Assembly (NCBI GenBank): GCA_945861885.1 | Contig: CAMAVR010000038.1 | Location: 1 to 34,813 of the forward strand | Direction of reading: 5' to 3' | Length of the DNA: 34,813 nt | Source of the DNA: Nannocystis exedens | GTDB lineage: Bacteria; Myxococcota_A; Polyangia; Polyangiales; Polyangiaceae | Shown here: positions 8,801 through 18,617 of the stretch, in pieces | Numbering within the stretch: position 1 is the first letter of the stretch | Layout: every line of letters begins with the position of its first letter | Notes under the pieces: model-generated | Seen by the model: only the letters and a program-made list of their open reading frames with translations | The model's database searches: none | Told to the model about the DNA's origin: nothing | Program-made: the position numbers and the translations under genes

Positions 8801-10450
8801 TTACTCCACGGCCGGATCTACAGCGGGAATCGTAACGTCGATTGAGTAAAGTTGATCAAATATTGAGCCCTTTGCGCGATAGAAGACGAACAATCGAGGC
8901 CCAGCGTTTTTTTGGTTTCTGCCTAGCGCCCACACTCGTCCATCGCCGGCATCGGGTGCGTCAGTTGATGTCCCCACGACGCCATCGTCCGAATCATAGT
9001 AAATGGGCGTTTGGTAGATCACATCCTTGTTTACAGCATATTGTGTGTACAGACCGACGATCGTTACGCCGGACGGGGTAACCGTAATCGTTGCGTTACT
9101 TGCTGCCGTTGACCAACTGGTATCGCCGGCAATTTCTTCGAAGCCGTCAACTCCTCTCATGTAAACTGGAACTTCGCCCACCGGTGAGTGCCCAAATACC
9201 AAACGTGATACCCCTGCTCCAATAAGCTTCCGCTGAAGCGCGGCGGAGATCATAACGATGTCCTTTGCGCCCTGGGCATTGTTCCCCCACGGGCGCACTT
9301 GAACGACGCTTTCCGGGTTCGGCGGCCCCCACGACGTTATCCCAGCATCTGACGTCAAAACCGCCGGCTCTTGATAGAGAACGAGCGGAAGACCGGCATC
9401 ATAGTCTCCGTTGTCGTAATCGGTTATGCGATCCTGAGCCCACGCGTTGAGAGCTTTCGTCCATGCAATAAGCTCAGCGTTGGTTGTGATATCGACATCG
9501 CTGCTCACCGGCGAGGGGACGACGCCTAAGTTTGTGTCCGCGATACCACCGTGCATGAAGAGTGTCTTCGTGTACTTGTCATAAAATATAATCTTCGCCA
9601 AACGGAGATACGAGTGGATCAGCCCACCCTCTTTCGGCAACCCTTCAAGAAAGCGAACGACATCGATGTCGTGATCCGGACCAAGCTCCTGCCGTAGAAG
9701 GCCGAACGTGGGCTGGCAACCCATCGTCATGTTCAAAAGGAACTTTGCTTTGATCACCTTGTCGGCGTCGACGTTTTGCCCGTTTGTGTAAAGCGTTGGA
9801 ACTTCATCGACCGACACTTTCGCGCCGCCGTCAGCATCTTTGGTAAAAGCTTCAAACTGACTCTTCCAAATTTTGAGGCGGAAGTGACTGATATCGAATT
9901 CCGTGTTTGAATCATCGAGCTTTAGTGCCGCAGGCGCAAGCTCATAGAGCAGCCTCAGCTTATTGATATCTCGATTGCCCATGATAAGCACGACGCGGCT
10001 AAAATACCGGGTCTTCAAGCTTATGAGAAATCGCAGTATCTTTTGATTCTCGGGCCCCTTGTCGATCGTATCGCCGATATAGACGAACGTACCCACGTCG
10101 CCGACCATGAATATTTTTTCTGGATCGTCTGAGGCTTCTCCAGCATCAGTGTGCGGTCGGTCGAGCAATTTGCTGTTTACCAAAAACTGCTCGACGCGAG
10201 CCCACTGCCCTTCGACGTCGGTGAGCGTCTCCACCTTGTAAATCGCGATCCCCGCGTCATCGAGGACGACGTCTTCCGGATTGATCTTCGCGCCTGGCGC
10301 ATCTGCGTCCGGTGGCGGCGCACCTGTATCCGGCTGAGCTGCACTATCGGGTGGAACTGAGCTGTCCATCGCGGGGTTTGCCGTCCCGGCGCCTGATGTG
10401 CACCCATTTATCGAAAATACAGCCAGAGCAATCGCGAGCCATCGTTTCAT
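8801..10450 (-). CDS. Lipoprotein with a calcineurin-like metallophosphoesterase domain
   Basis: The protein is 549 residues. The signal peptide has lipobox INGC (Cys17), followed by an Asp/Pro/Ala-rich linker to about residue 55. The phosphoesterase fold is shown by motif I TDVEG (about 77-81), motif II GDTIDKG (126-132), motif III GNRD (158-161), a later HGGI and a C-terminal FGHSPVGEVP. Motif I is odd: the family normally has D-x-H-G, and here the His is Glu. Motif III has GNRD instead of GNHD/E, as in the Ser/Thr phosphatase branch. Predicted to be anchored in the envelope; the substrate (phosphoprotein, nucleotide or phosphodiester) is unknown. The ATG at 10450 has gaaagg about 14 bases upstream. 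It is a possible first gene of a pair with 8251-8742. Confidence 0.8.
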   Translation of the reverse strand: MKRWLAIALAVFSINGCTSGAGTANPAMDSSVPPDSAAQPDTGAPPPDADAPGAKINPEDVVLDDAGIAIYKVETLTDVEGQWARVEQFLVNSKLLDRPHTDAGEASDDPEKIFMVGDVGTFVYIGDTIDKGPENQKILRFLISLKTRYFSRVVLIMGNRDINKLRLLYELAPAALKLDDSNTEFDISHFRLKIWKSQFEAFTKDADGGAKVSVDEVPTLYTNGQNVDADKVIKAKFLLNMTMGCQPTFGLLRQELGPDHDIDVVRFLEGLPKEGGLIHSYLRLAKIIFYDKYTKTLFMHGGIADTNLGVVPSPVSSDVDITTNAELIAWTKALNAWAQDRITDYDNGDYDAGLPLVLYQEPAVLTSDAGITSWGPPNPESVVQVRPWGNNAQGAKDIVMISAALQRKLIGAGVSRLVFGHSPVGEVPVYMRGVDGFEEIAGDTSWSTAASNATITVTPSGVTIVGLYTQYAVNKDVIYQTPIYYDSDDGVVGTSTDAPDAGDGRVWALGRNQKNAGPRLFVFYRAKGSIFDQLYSIDVTIPAVDPAVE

Positions 10451-10542
10451 CGGTCAGATAAACCTTTCGTATGTTTTCACGCTTCTTGAAATCTGACGCG
10501 AGAGTACGATTGCTTGATTGCTCAATTCAATAGATATTCTTC

Positions 10543-11487
10543 CTATTTCGCTTCTACGATTCCGCGCATCTCGTCTCTTTTTTTAACTCGCGTCGCTGCG
10601 CCGAGCAGAAAAAAGTAGAACAAATTCACAGCTAAACGTGGCGTGCGATACGCTTCGATAATTGGGTTCAACTCCGACAGGTCGAACAGTTTGATATTCT
10701 CCGCGAGGCCGGCTGCAAACGCTATTTTCATTGCGCTGCTCGCTGAAATCCCGATCGTCGCCGGGCAACTGACGCCCGGGCAGTCGGCGCCCTGAATCGC
10801 ATCGAGATCGAACGACACAAAAAGTTTTTTCTCGGTGCTCGCTGCCCTCACGAGCTCTTCGGAAAACGCTTGTTCTGGCGACGATTCGATTTCGGAAAAC
10901 CAGCGAATGCGCCCGCCGTGATCGCGCACGTAGTCGGCGTGAACCGCACTGCACTGCCCCCCTTGCGCGCCGAACTCGGTGAAACAGTGGCCGTCGAAGC
11001 GCGCATCTTCGAGCAGATCGCGAAACGGGCTCCCGCTATGCGCAAGGCCGCCCAATTTTGGCCGCACATCAAGATGCGCATCGATATTAATCGCCGCGAC
11101 GCTCCGGTCAGGCCACTCATCGAGCATCGCCGCTGCGTTTGGATACGACTGATCGTTCCCCCCGCCGACAACAAACGGTATCGCGCCGTTTTGAATAAGT
11201 TTTCGAACTTTTGCGCGGAGGTTCTGGTGCGCCTCTTCAAGCGTGCCCCCCTCAACGTCACCCGCATCGCCGATCGAAATCGACGACAAATCGACATCGT
11301 ATTCGCGATTGACCAGCGCCCCCATCGCCCCCAAAAATTGCCGAAAATACTGAGGCCCAAGCGCCGAGCCAACGCGACCACCATTGCGCCGAACGCCTTC
11401 GGCAAAAGGGAAACCGACGATCACCACATCGCCGAGATCGCCTTCGCGAATGATAGAACCTAGACGCGGGTCGTCAGGATTTGCCAT
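10543..11487 (-). CDS. Ureohydrolase (arginase/agmatinase/formimidoylglutamase) family protein
   Basis: The protein is 314 residues, the usual family size. Metal-ligand motifs are visible: DAHLD (Asp136, His138, Asp140) and SFDLDA (Asp227, Asp229). The first ligand position, normally His in GGDH or GGGHE, reads GGGND with Asn111. The stretch HSGSPFRDLLE resembles the HSGTPF of formimidoylglutamases (HutG), so that subgroup is the best guess, but the substrate is uncertain and no hut genes are nearby. The protein has no signal peptide and is presumably cytoplasmic. The ATG at 11487 follows an aagggg Shine-Dalgarno-like sequence. It is divergent from atpD, with 139 bp between the two start codons. 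Confidence 0.85.
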   Translation of the reverse strand: MANPDDPRLGSIIREGDLGDVVIVGFPFAEGVRRNGGRVGSALGPQYFRQFLGAMGALVNREYDVDLSSISIGDAGDVEGGTLEEAHQNLRAKVRKLIQNGAIPFVVGGGNDQSYPNAAAMLDEWPDRSVAAINIDAHLDVRPKLGGLAHSGSPFRDLLEDARFDGHCFTEFGAQGGQCSAVHADYVRDHGGRIRWFSEIESSPEQAFSEELVRAASTEKKLFVSFDLDAIQGADCPGVSCPATIGISASSAMKIAFAAGLAENIKLFDLSELNPIIEAYRTPRLAVNLFYFFLLGAATRVKKRDEMRGIVEAK

Positions 11488-11548
11488 CTGCTTTTTACCC
11501 CTTAACAGCTTGGAAAGTCGATTATTCTCAAACCGGGACTTTCAGTTC

Positions 11549-11567
11549 CCGTTGAACTATTCAACGG
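11549..11567. promoter_or_regulatory. Palindrome in the divergent 10543-11487/atpD intergenic region
   Basis: A perfect inverted repeat with arms ccgttgaa and ttcaacgg around cta. It lies 62 bp upstream of the ureohydrolase start and 60 bp upstream of atpD. The overlapping ttgaac (11552-11557) followed about 15 bp later by a tgctacac stretch could be a weak promoter for atpD. This is suggestive of an operator only. Confidence 0.35.
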
Positions 11568-11608
11568 TTCATGCTACACGCGCGCCGCCACGAAAACTAC
11601 CTGCGTGA

Positions 11609-13090
<1,482 letters not shown>

Positions 13091-13106
13091 TTGCTCCCCC
13101 GCTTGA

Positions 13107-13130
13107 CGACCGTGCGACCGTGCGACCGTG
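13107..13130. repeat. Three tandem copies of an 8-bp unit
   Basis: The unit cgaccgtg is repeated exactly three times in the 74-bp gap between atpD and atpC. It is probably a slippage-prone microrepeat. It may affect spacing or coupling of the two genes, but nothing else points to a function. Confidence 0.7.
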
Positions 13131-13164
13131 ATCGACAAGATGAAGCCCGGAAAGATATGATCCG

Positions 13165-13698
13165 ATGACAACCGAGTCTGTTCCGAACGATAAGATTTTG
13201 CTCGAGATCGTGACGCCGCAAGGGCGGGTGCTTCATACGCTGGTCGATGAAGTGACCGCCCCTAGCGTAAAAGGCGAGTTCGGGCTTCTTCCAGGCCATT
13301 TGCCGGTGCTCGCCGCGCTTCGAACGGGCATTGTCGCGTATCGCCGCGGTAGCGAGACAACGCGATGTGCGGTCGGCAGAGGGTTCGCCGAAGGTGGGCC
13401 GAACAAGCTATCGATTTTGACCGACGAGTATGTCGCGCGCGAAGGGCTCGACCCGGTCGTTGTTCGAAAAGATCTGCACGAAGTGCAAGCTCAGTTGGCG
13501 AAAGTTGAATCGGCAGCCGGTGGCCAACCGCTCGCCGAAGCGACGAAACTGCAGCTCATTCAGCGAGAAAATTGGCTCGCGGTGCAGCTCGAATTGTACG
13601 GCGACCCCCCTCCCGCAACGATGCGCCCTCACGAAGAGTACGGCCCGCCGCAATCGCCCGAAGACGAAGAAAAAGCGCGCGAAAGCGGCGCGGACTGA
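13165..13698 (+). CDS. atpC: F1Fo ATP synthase epsilon subunit
   Basis: Part of the central stalk, regulating ATP hydrolysis. The protein is 177 residues, about 40 longer than usual. The N-terminal beta-sandwich matches the family (LLEIVTPQGRVL, the GEFGLLPGHLPVLAAL signature, then GRGFAE). The C-terminal helical region is followed by a Pro-rich and acidic tail (EEYGPPQSPEDEEKA), which accounts for the extra length. The ATG at 13165 has ggaaag about 12 bases upstream. It follows atpD after 74 bp and is followed by the PHA-system gene after 52 bp, so all three may be one transcript. Confidence 0.94.
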   Translation: MTTESVPNDKILLEIVTPQGRVLHTLVDEVTAPSVKGEFGLLPGHLPVLAALRTGIVAYRRGSETTRCAVGRGFAEGGPNKLSILTDEYVAREGLDPVVVRKDLHEVQAQLAKVESAAGGQPLAEATKLQLIQRENWLAVQLELYGDPPPATMRPHEEYGPPQSPEDEEKARESGAD

Positions 13699-13750
13699 TC
13701 TTCCTATTTTCGCAGAGACCAGACATATTCGCTGTCAAACGGAGAGTTCA

Positions 13751-14041
13751 ATGGCAACAATCGAAATGAGCCGCGCGCACGCACTTTCAAAAGTTGACGC
13801 GCGCAAAAAAGCCGAAGAGATCGCGCGAGGCATGGAGTCAAAGCTGGGGATCGCGTGGAAGTGGGAAGGCGATACACTGAAGTTTGATGCGACGAGCGGC
13901 CCCGCAAAAGGGACGAAAGGCGCAATCGCCGTGACCGACTCAAATGTTCGCATCGACATCGATTTGCCGATGATGCTTCGGATGATGAAGGGGATGATAG
14001 AGCAGCGCGTCACCGACAAGCTCAAGGAGCAGTTCGCATAA
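13751..14041 (+). CDS. Polyhydroxyalkanoate-system family small protein
   Basis: The protein is 96 residues, beginning MATIEMSRAHALSKVDARKK. The pattern of an N-terminal helix of the form AHxLSxxDARxKAE, a short strand with LGIAWKWEGDTLKFDA, then GAIAVTDSNVRIDIDLP and a Met-rich helix matches the family named polyhydroxyalkanoic acid system protein (PHA granule region, TIGR02610-like), as I recall it. The real function of the family is unclear. The start is fixed by ggagag seven bases upstream of the ATG; the open frame extends much further upstream inside atpC but that part is a shadow. It lies directly after atpC. Confidence 0.75.
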   Translation: MATIEMSRAHALSKVDARKKAEEIARGMESKLGIAWKWEGDTLKFDATSGPAKGTKGAIAVTDSNVRIDIDLPMMLRMMKGMIEQRVTDKLKEQFA

Positions 14042-14250
14042 GGCGTTTGGCGGGCTACGCGAACTGCTCGTTGAGTTCAATCCCGTTATTGGGAAAAAAC
14101 GGCGCTAAATTGGCTCTTTGGCCCGATATCCTTGCGCGACGGGCTTACTGAAGATAAGACTCCGCTCCCCCCCTTATCGCCGCAGCTCAGCGGGCCGTAT
14201 TTTTTGCAGCCTGCGGTTAGCCCGTCCCATCTAGAGATCGAACTCATCCT

Positions 14251-16092
14251 ATGGCCATTCTCCGCAACGTCGCTATCGTCGCGCACGTCGACCACGGCAA
14301 GACCACACTCGTTGACCACATGCTTCGTCAGGCCGGGACATTCCGCGAAAACGAAGCGGTCGTCGACCGCGTGATGGACTCGAACGATCTCGAGCGCGAG
14401 CGTGGGATTACGATTCTGGCCAAAAATACGAGCGTTCGTTGGCGCGACACGAAAATCAACATCGTCGACACTCCCGGCCACGCCGACTTCGGCGGTGAAG
14501 TTGAGCGCACGCTTTTGATGGCCGATGCAGCGATTCTGCTCGTCGACGCCGCCGAAGGCCCGCTCCCGCAGACGCGCTTCGTTTTGCGCAAGTGCCTCGA
14601 GCTCGGCTACCCGATCATCGTTGTTATCAACAAAATTGATCGCCAAGACGCGCGCCCGCAAGAAGTGTTGAACGAAGTGTTCGACCTTTTCTGCGACCTC
14701 GACGCCACCGAAGAGCAGGTTGATTTTCCGGTTATCTACGCAATCGGCAAGCTCGGAATCGCGAAAACGACGCTCGAAGATCCGTCGACAACGCTCGACC
14801 CGCTCTTCGATCTGATTCTCGAAAAAGTCCCAGTTGCGCCGGGCGATGCGTCGCTTCCGCTGCAAATTTTGATCAACAACCTCGACCATGACGATTACGT
14901 CGGTCGGCTCGCCATCGGGCGGATCATCGCCGGCACCGTTCGCGCCAACCAGCCGGTCTCCGTCGTTAAAGACGGCCAAGTGATCAAAGCGAGCATCAAA
15001 GCGCTCTCGACATTCGAAGGGCTGAAGCGCACCGTCACGCAAGAAGCGTCGGCCGGTGAGCTCGTTGCCATTGCAGGGATCGAAGATGTGTACGTCGGCG
15101 ACACGATCACCGACCAAGCGCCGAACCCTGAAGCGCGAGCACTCCCGCGCATTCTTGTCGAACAGCCGACGATCAAAATGCGCATCGGCGTCAATACGTC
15201 GCCATTCGCCGGGAAGTGCAAGCAGTCGAAGTTTTTGACGAGCCGCCAACTTCGCGAGCGCCTCGTGCGCGAGACGCGAAAGAACTTGGCGATCAAACTC
15301 GAAGAGACCGAAACATCAGATACGTTCATGCTCCTCGGTCGCGGCGAATTGCAGCTCGCGATTCTCGTAGAAACGATGCGGCGTGAAGGGTACGAGATGC
15401 AGCTCGGCAACCCCGAAGTGATCACGCAGTCGGTCGACGGCGTCACCTGCGAACCGATGGAACTCGTTGTCATCGACGTCCCAGACAACTTCATCGGCGT
15501 CGTGACCGAGCGGCTCGGCGAGCGTCGCGGGCGGATGACGAAAATGTCAAATCCGGGCTACGGGCGAGCGCGCTTAGAGTTCCGCGTACCAAGCCGTGGG
15601 CTTATCGGCTTTCGCGGAGAGTTTTTGACAAGCACGCGCGGAACCGGCCTTTTGAACACGATTTTTGACGGTTGGGAGCCGTGGGGCGGCTCGATGATCA
15701 AGCGTCAGTCGGGAGCTCTCGTCTCGGACCGCCAAGGCGTTACAACGCCGTACGCGCTTCATCATCTCCAAGCGCGAGGCCAGTTCTTTTTGTCGCCCGG
15801 CGCCCCAGTTTACGAAGGAATGATCATCGGCGAACACAATCGTCCGAACGACTCCGACGTGAACCCAGTGCGCGAAAAGAAGCTATCAAACGTGCGAAAT
15901 CACGGCAAAGACGACAACGTCATGCTCGCGTCGCCACGAACGCTAACGATCGAAACAGCGATGGAGTGGATCGACGCGGACGAGTTGGTCGAAGTGACTC
16001 CCGACGCCGTACGAGTGCGAAAGCAAATTCTGCAGGTGAATCTTCGACCGCGGCGAAGCACCGCGATCGAAGACGCACAGGCTGTCGACTAG
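14251..16092 (+). CDS. typA: Ribosome-associated translational GTPase TypA/BipA
   Basis: The protein is 613 residues, typical for BipA (about 605). GTPase motifs are complete: G1 AHVDHGKT (11-18), G2 RGITI with the switch-I Thr, G3 DTPGH (73-77) and G4 NKID (127-130). These are followed by the EF-G-like beta-barrel and domains III and V ([28 protein letters not shown]) and the BipA-specific C-terminal part containing [11 protein letters not shown] and [14 protein letters not shown]. It acts in ribosome assembly and stress adaptation. The ATG at 14251 begins [16 protein letters not shown], the exact family start; the Shine-Dalgarno is weak. It ends 14 bp before the large palindrome at 16107. 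Confidence 0.98.
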   Translation: MAILRNVAIVAHVDHGKTTLVDHMLRQAGTFRENEAVVDRVMDSNDLERERGITILAKNTSVRWRDTKINIVDTPGHADFGGEVERTLLMADAAILLVDAAEGPLPQTRFVLRKCLELGYPIIVVINKIDRQDARPQEVLNEVFDLFCDLDATEEQVDFPVIYAIGKLGIAKTTLEDPSTTLDPLFDLILEKVPVAPGDASLPLQILINNLDHDDYVGRLAIGRIIAGTVRANQPVSVVKDGQVIKASIKALSTFEGLKRTVTQEASAGELVAIAGIEDVYVGDTITDQAPNPEARALPRILVEQPTIKMRIGVNTSPFAGKCKQSKFLTSRQLRERLVRETRKNLAIKLEETETSDTFMLLGRGELQLAILVETMRREGYEMQLGNPEVITQSVDGVTCEPMELVVIDVPDNFIGVVTERLGERRGRMTKMSNPGYGRARLEFRVPSRGLIGFRGEFLTSTRGTGLLNTIFDGWEPWGGSMIKRQSGALVSDRQGVTTPYALHHLQARGQFFLSPGAPVYEGMIIGEHNRPNDSDVNPVREKKLSNVRNHGKDDNVMLASPRTLTIETAMEWIDADELVEVTPDAVRVRKQILQVNLRPRRSTAIEDAQAVD

Positions 16093-16106
16093 CGGGTGGT
16101 AATTCC

Positions 16107-16200
16107 CGTAAACGTGCCCGTGCCCGTAAACGTGCCCGGTTTTTTCTGCGCATGGCAGGAGAAAAAACCGGGCACGTTTACGGGCACGGGCACGTTTACG
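16107..16200. repeat. 94-bp palindromic element, copy A (taaacgtgcccg family)
   Basis: Perfect 41-bp arms (16107-16147 and 16160-16200) surround a 12-bp loop. Each arm is built as cg, the 12-mer taaacgtgcccg, the half-unit tgcccg, a second full 12-mer, then g and a T-run ending tct (complement on the other arm). It lies between the convergent typA and 16229-17554. It can act as a bidirectional terminator, since the inner part of the stem is a T-run or A-run on either strand, but the same sequence occurs at 34237-34332, so it is a dispersed element and not just a local terminator. Confidence 0.9.
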
Positions 16201-16228
16201 TGGCAGATCAGAGTTTGAGCTTAGGCCC

Positions 16229-17554
16229 CTACTTCTCAGAGCAGGTGGAGAGCTTCACTGGCGCTGCCCATACCCAGTTGGGGAGCACGATTCGCGGGTA
16301 ATAGGTGACGAATGTGTAACACATCTCGTCTTCGGTATACGGACCGTAAGCGACCGCGGTGGTGGCCGGATTCGCCCATGTGCACTCGGTGTGCACTGTA
16401 TCGTTTGTATGCAGCACTGTATCGACCGCGAACCACGGTTGATCGTTAAAATTCCAGCGTTGCTCGTTTGCCAGCGTCACGTTTGCGCCCCCAGCGGCTC
16501 GCTTTACGTACGTATTGATCGCCGCCCCGACGCTGTGCATGTGCGGAAATGCCGCGATGATATGAAGCCCGCTTAGCACCTCCGGAACTGCCATATCGCA
16601 CTGAATCGAGTGCGTTGAACGCGCTGGAATGTTGAAGTCGACACCACCGAACGCCGCCATATCGGCATCGTTCGCGCGCAATTTATCGGTCGTGCAGAGA
16701 TCGAACCCTGTCTTGTCTGTCTCCCCGACGAGACCTCTTGCGTTGTTGTAGTGGACTTGCACAACGTAATGCGCCGTCCCCTCCTGAGGGAAACCGGCTG
16801 CTTCGGGTAGTTCGTGACTCTGGCCACCGGGGGCCCACCCGTAGATCATCCGCCAATCCATCGACTCGTCCGGCTCGCAGGGGACCGGCGTCGTGCTGTA
16901 CGATTTGTCGCTCTGGAACAAAAGAACGTGGTGCACAATCTTGATGTTGTCGACCTTCGCGCCCATGCCGATAAGATGGCGCTTGCTGGCGACTGGGATA
17001 TCGACCCCGTAACAGACATATTCGTTCGATTTGTCTTCGGGCATTGTCCATGCAGCTTGGGGGCGCAATTTTTGGTCGACGTTGCATGATAGCGTTGTTG
17101 TAAAAAGGCTTGTTTTTGAGGCCGGTCCGAACACCTGCGTGTCGCCCGGCGGCATGCCGCTAGTAAGCCAATCGACCAGGGCCGTCTTCTGGGCTGCTGA
17201 TAATGTGAACGGAGCTTTTGGCATTGTCCCGGCGTTTACTTTTTGGAGTGCCGACGCGCGCATTGGTTCGGTAAAGTCGCCGGGGACCGTTAGCGCAACT
17301 CTGCCTGTTGACTCTGGCCCGTGACAATTTGCGCATACCGTTAGCGCACCTGCTACCGCCGCTGGAAACCCCTGACTCGCCAATGGGACTGCGGCGTCGC
17401 CTCCCCCATTAGGCGTAGTACCTCCGCCGTCAAGCGTGGCGCCTCCGCCGTCAGGCCCGGGAGGCGTGCTGGTCGACGACGCGCTACCACAACCTGTTGC
17501 GATAAGAAGCGACGTTAGAGTGAGCGGAACCCAAAGCGCGCGAATGAATGGCAT
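16229..17554 (-). CDS. Lipoprotein with cytochrome c motif and copper type II monooxygenase (PHM-like) domains
   Basis: The protein is 441 residues. The signal peptide has lipobox ATGC (Cys22), then a Gly/Asp/Thr linker. A heme-c site CANCH lies at 74-78 with a possible axial Met in GTMPKAP (111). The C-terminal two-thirds fits the peptidylglycine alpha-hydroxylating monooxygenase/dopamine beta-monooxygenase fold: HH (208-209), QVHY (His268) and HMH (338-340), plus Met411 in EDEMCY, which match the CuH (three His) and CuM (two His, one Met) ligand sets. Eight further Cys suggest disulfides. It probably hydroxylates a substrate at the cell surface with electrons supplied through the heme. The ATG at 17554 lacks a clear Shine-Dalgarno. 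It is 43 bp downstream of the GGT-like gene, on the same strand. Confidence 0.85.
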   Translation of the reverse strand: MPFIRALWVPLTLTSLLIATGCGSASSTSTPPGPDGGGATLDGGGTTPNGGGDAAVPLASQGFPAAVAGALTVCANCHGPESTGRVALTVPGDFTEPMRASALQKVNAGTMPKAPFTLSAAQKTALVDWLTSGMPPGDTQVFGPASKTSLFTTTLSCNVDQKLRPQAAWTMPEDKSNEYVCYGVDIPVASKRHLIGMGAKVDNIKIVHHVLLFQSDKSYSTTPVPCEPDESMDWRMIYGWAPGGQSHELPEAAGFPQEGTAHYVVQVHYNNARGLVGETDKTGFDLCTTDKLRANDADMAAFGGVDFNIPARSTHSIQCDMAVPEVLSGLHIIAAFPHMHSVGAAINTYVKRAAGGANVTLANEQRWNFNDQPWFAVDTVLHTNDTVHTECTWANPATTAVAYGPYTEDEMCYTFVTYYPRIVLPNWVWAAPVKLSTCSEK

Positions 17555-17597
17555 CGCGGCATCATGCCTGGGTTCGGGCTGCTACCTCTAGTGTTTT

Positions 17598-18614
17598 TTA
17601 GCCAAAAGCGCGCGCGCCGCGCGACGACCTCGCGACACCGACGACGCGGCCAGATTGACGCGAATTTTCTCTGTATTGCGCGATCGCTTCGTCGATGCTC
17701 GCTCCTTGGGACACCGCATCAACAAGCTGTTTTAACGACGACTCAGCAGCGGCGACCTGCGCGACGGCAACACCTACATTGACCACGCCATCGACCGACA
17801 ATAGCGCCATCGGCGACGCTGCCGGAAGAGCCGCGCCGGGTGCAATGCGTCGCTCACCGCGCCTTACGGGAGCGGCAACAAACGGTGCGACAAGGCCTAA
17901 TTCAGCGACTGGAACACCGTCGATCGGAGTTTCATAGCAGGCGACAACGACAACGCCGTTTGCGTCAGTCACTGCAATCGCTTGGGTATCGACCGACCGA
18001 TGGGGTTCATCATCGCTCCACGGCACAATGACGCCGCTTCGCGCGCCTGCCGGAAGCGTGCACGGGACCACCGTCGGTCGTGCGCTTTCCAGATCGCTGC
18101 TCGTCAAAATACCGCCGGCAAGGCGCCCTCCCGCATCGACCAACGCGCCGCCGATCTCGCGCCCCGCCATTGCGTATGGGCCGCCGCGTGAGAGCAACTT
18201 GAGCGTTTGATGACGAGCTTTCGAAGAGGCGTTTGTAAGATCGAGCGCCGGAGCGACCGCTTGCGAAAACGTTAGCGTGCCGAAGCTTGCAAGAAGCGCC
18301 GCAATTGCGGCCGGAAGGCACGTGACCCCAACGTGAGCGGCATCAGGAACTTCGCTCGGCGAAACAAACCCTCGCGGCCTCGCCGCTCCACGGCCCGGCT
18401 GCAAACACCGACCATCGATCGCGCGAAGCCCTGCCCCTGCCCCACCAATCAAAATTTGGACCGGCCCGAGAAGAACGGTCGGCGACAGCGCAGCCGCCGC
18501 GAAAACAGCTGCCGCCACAATGTCGGCCGCATTCCCACGCAGCGTTGCCACGGCGTCGGCGACCGCCCCCTCAGATGCCGCGATCATCGGTCGGCCGCGA
18601 TCAACCCCGCTCAT
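17598..18614 (-). CDS. Divergent gamma-glutamyltranspeptidase-like protein
   Basis: The protein is 338 residues. The N-terminal part (EGAVADAVATLRGNAADIVAAAVFAAAALSPT) resembles the GGT start, in which a GGNAVDAA motif precedes a substrate-pocket helix, and the later stretch RSVDTQAIAVTDANGVVV resembles the catalytic TTHFSVVDxxGN region. The expected nucleophile Thr aligns with Thr in DTQ, but the usual TTH is not kept and the protein is far shorter than GGT (about 580). No signal peptide is evident. A non-standard Ntn-hydrolase-like or inactive relative is the best guess; the assignment is tentative. It starts three bases after the DUF72 stop and is probably co-transcribed with it. Confidence 0.5.
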   Translation of the reverse strand: MSGVDRGRPMIAASEGAVADAVATLRGNAADIVAAAVFAAAALSPTVLLGPVQILIGGAGAGLRAIDGRCLQPGRGAARPRGFVSPSEVPDAAHVGVTCLPAAIAALLASFGTLTFSQAVAPALDLTNASSKARHQTLKLLSRGGPYAMAGREIGGALVDAGGRLAGGILTSSDLESARPTVVPCTLPAGARSGVIVPWSDDEPHRSVDTQAIAVTDANGVVVVACYETPIDGVPVAELGLVAPFVAAPVRRGERRIAPGAALPAASPMALLSVDGVVNVGVAVAQVAAAESSLKQLVDAVSQGASIDEAIAQYRENSRQSGRVVGVARSSRGARAFG

Positions 18615-18617
18615 CGC

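Noticed and set aside
14086..15249. 387-codon open frame opposite typA
   Set aside because: It is antisense to the highly conserved typA and its translation has no recognisable domain; the frame is open because of codon bias in typA.
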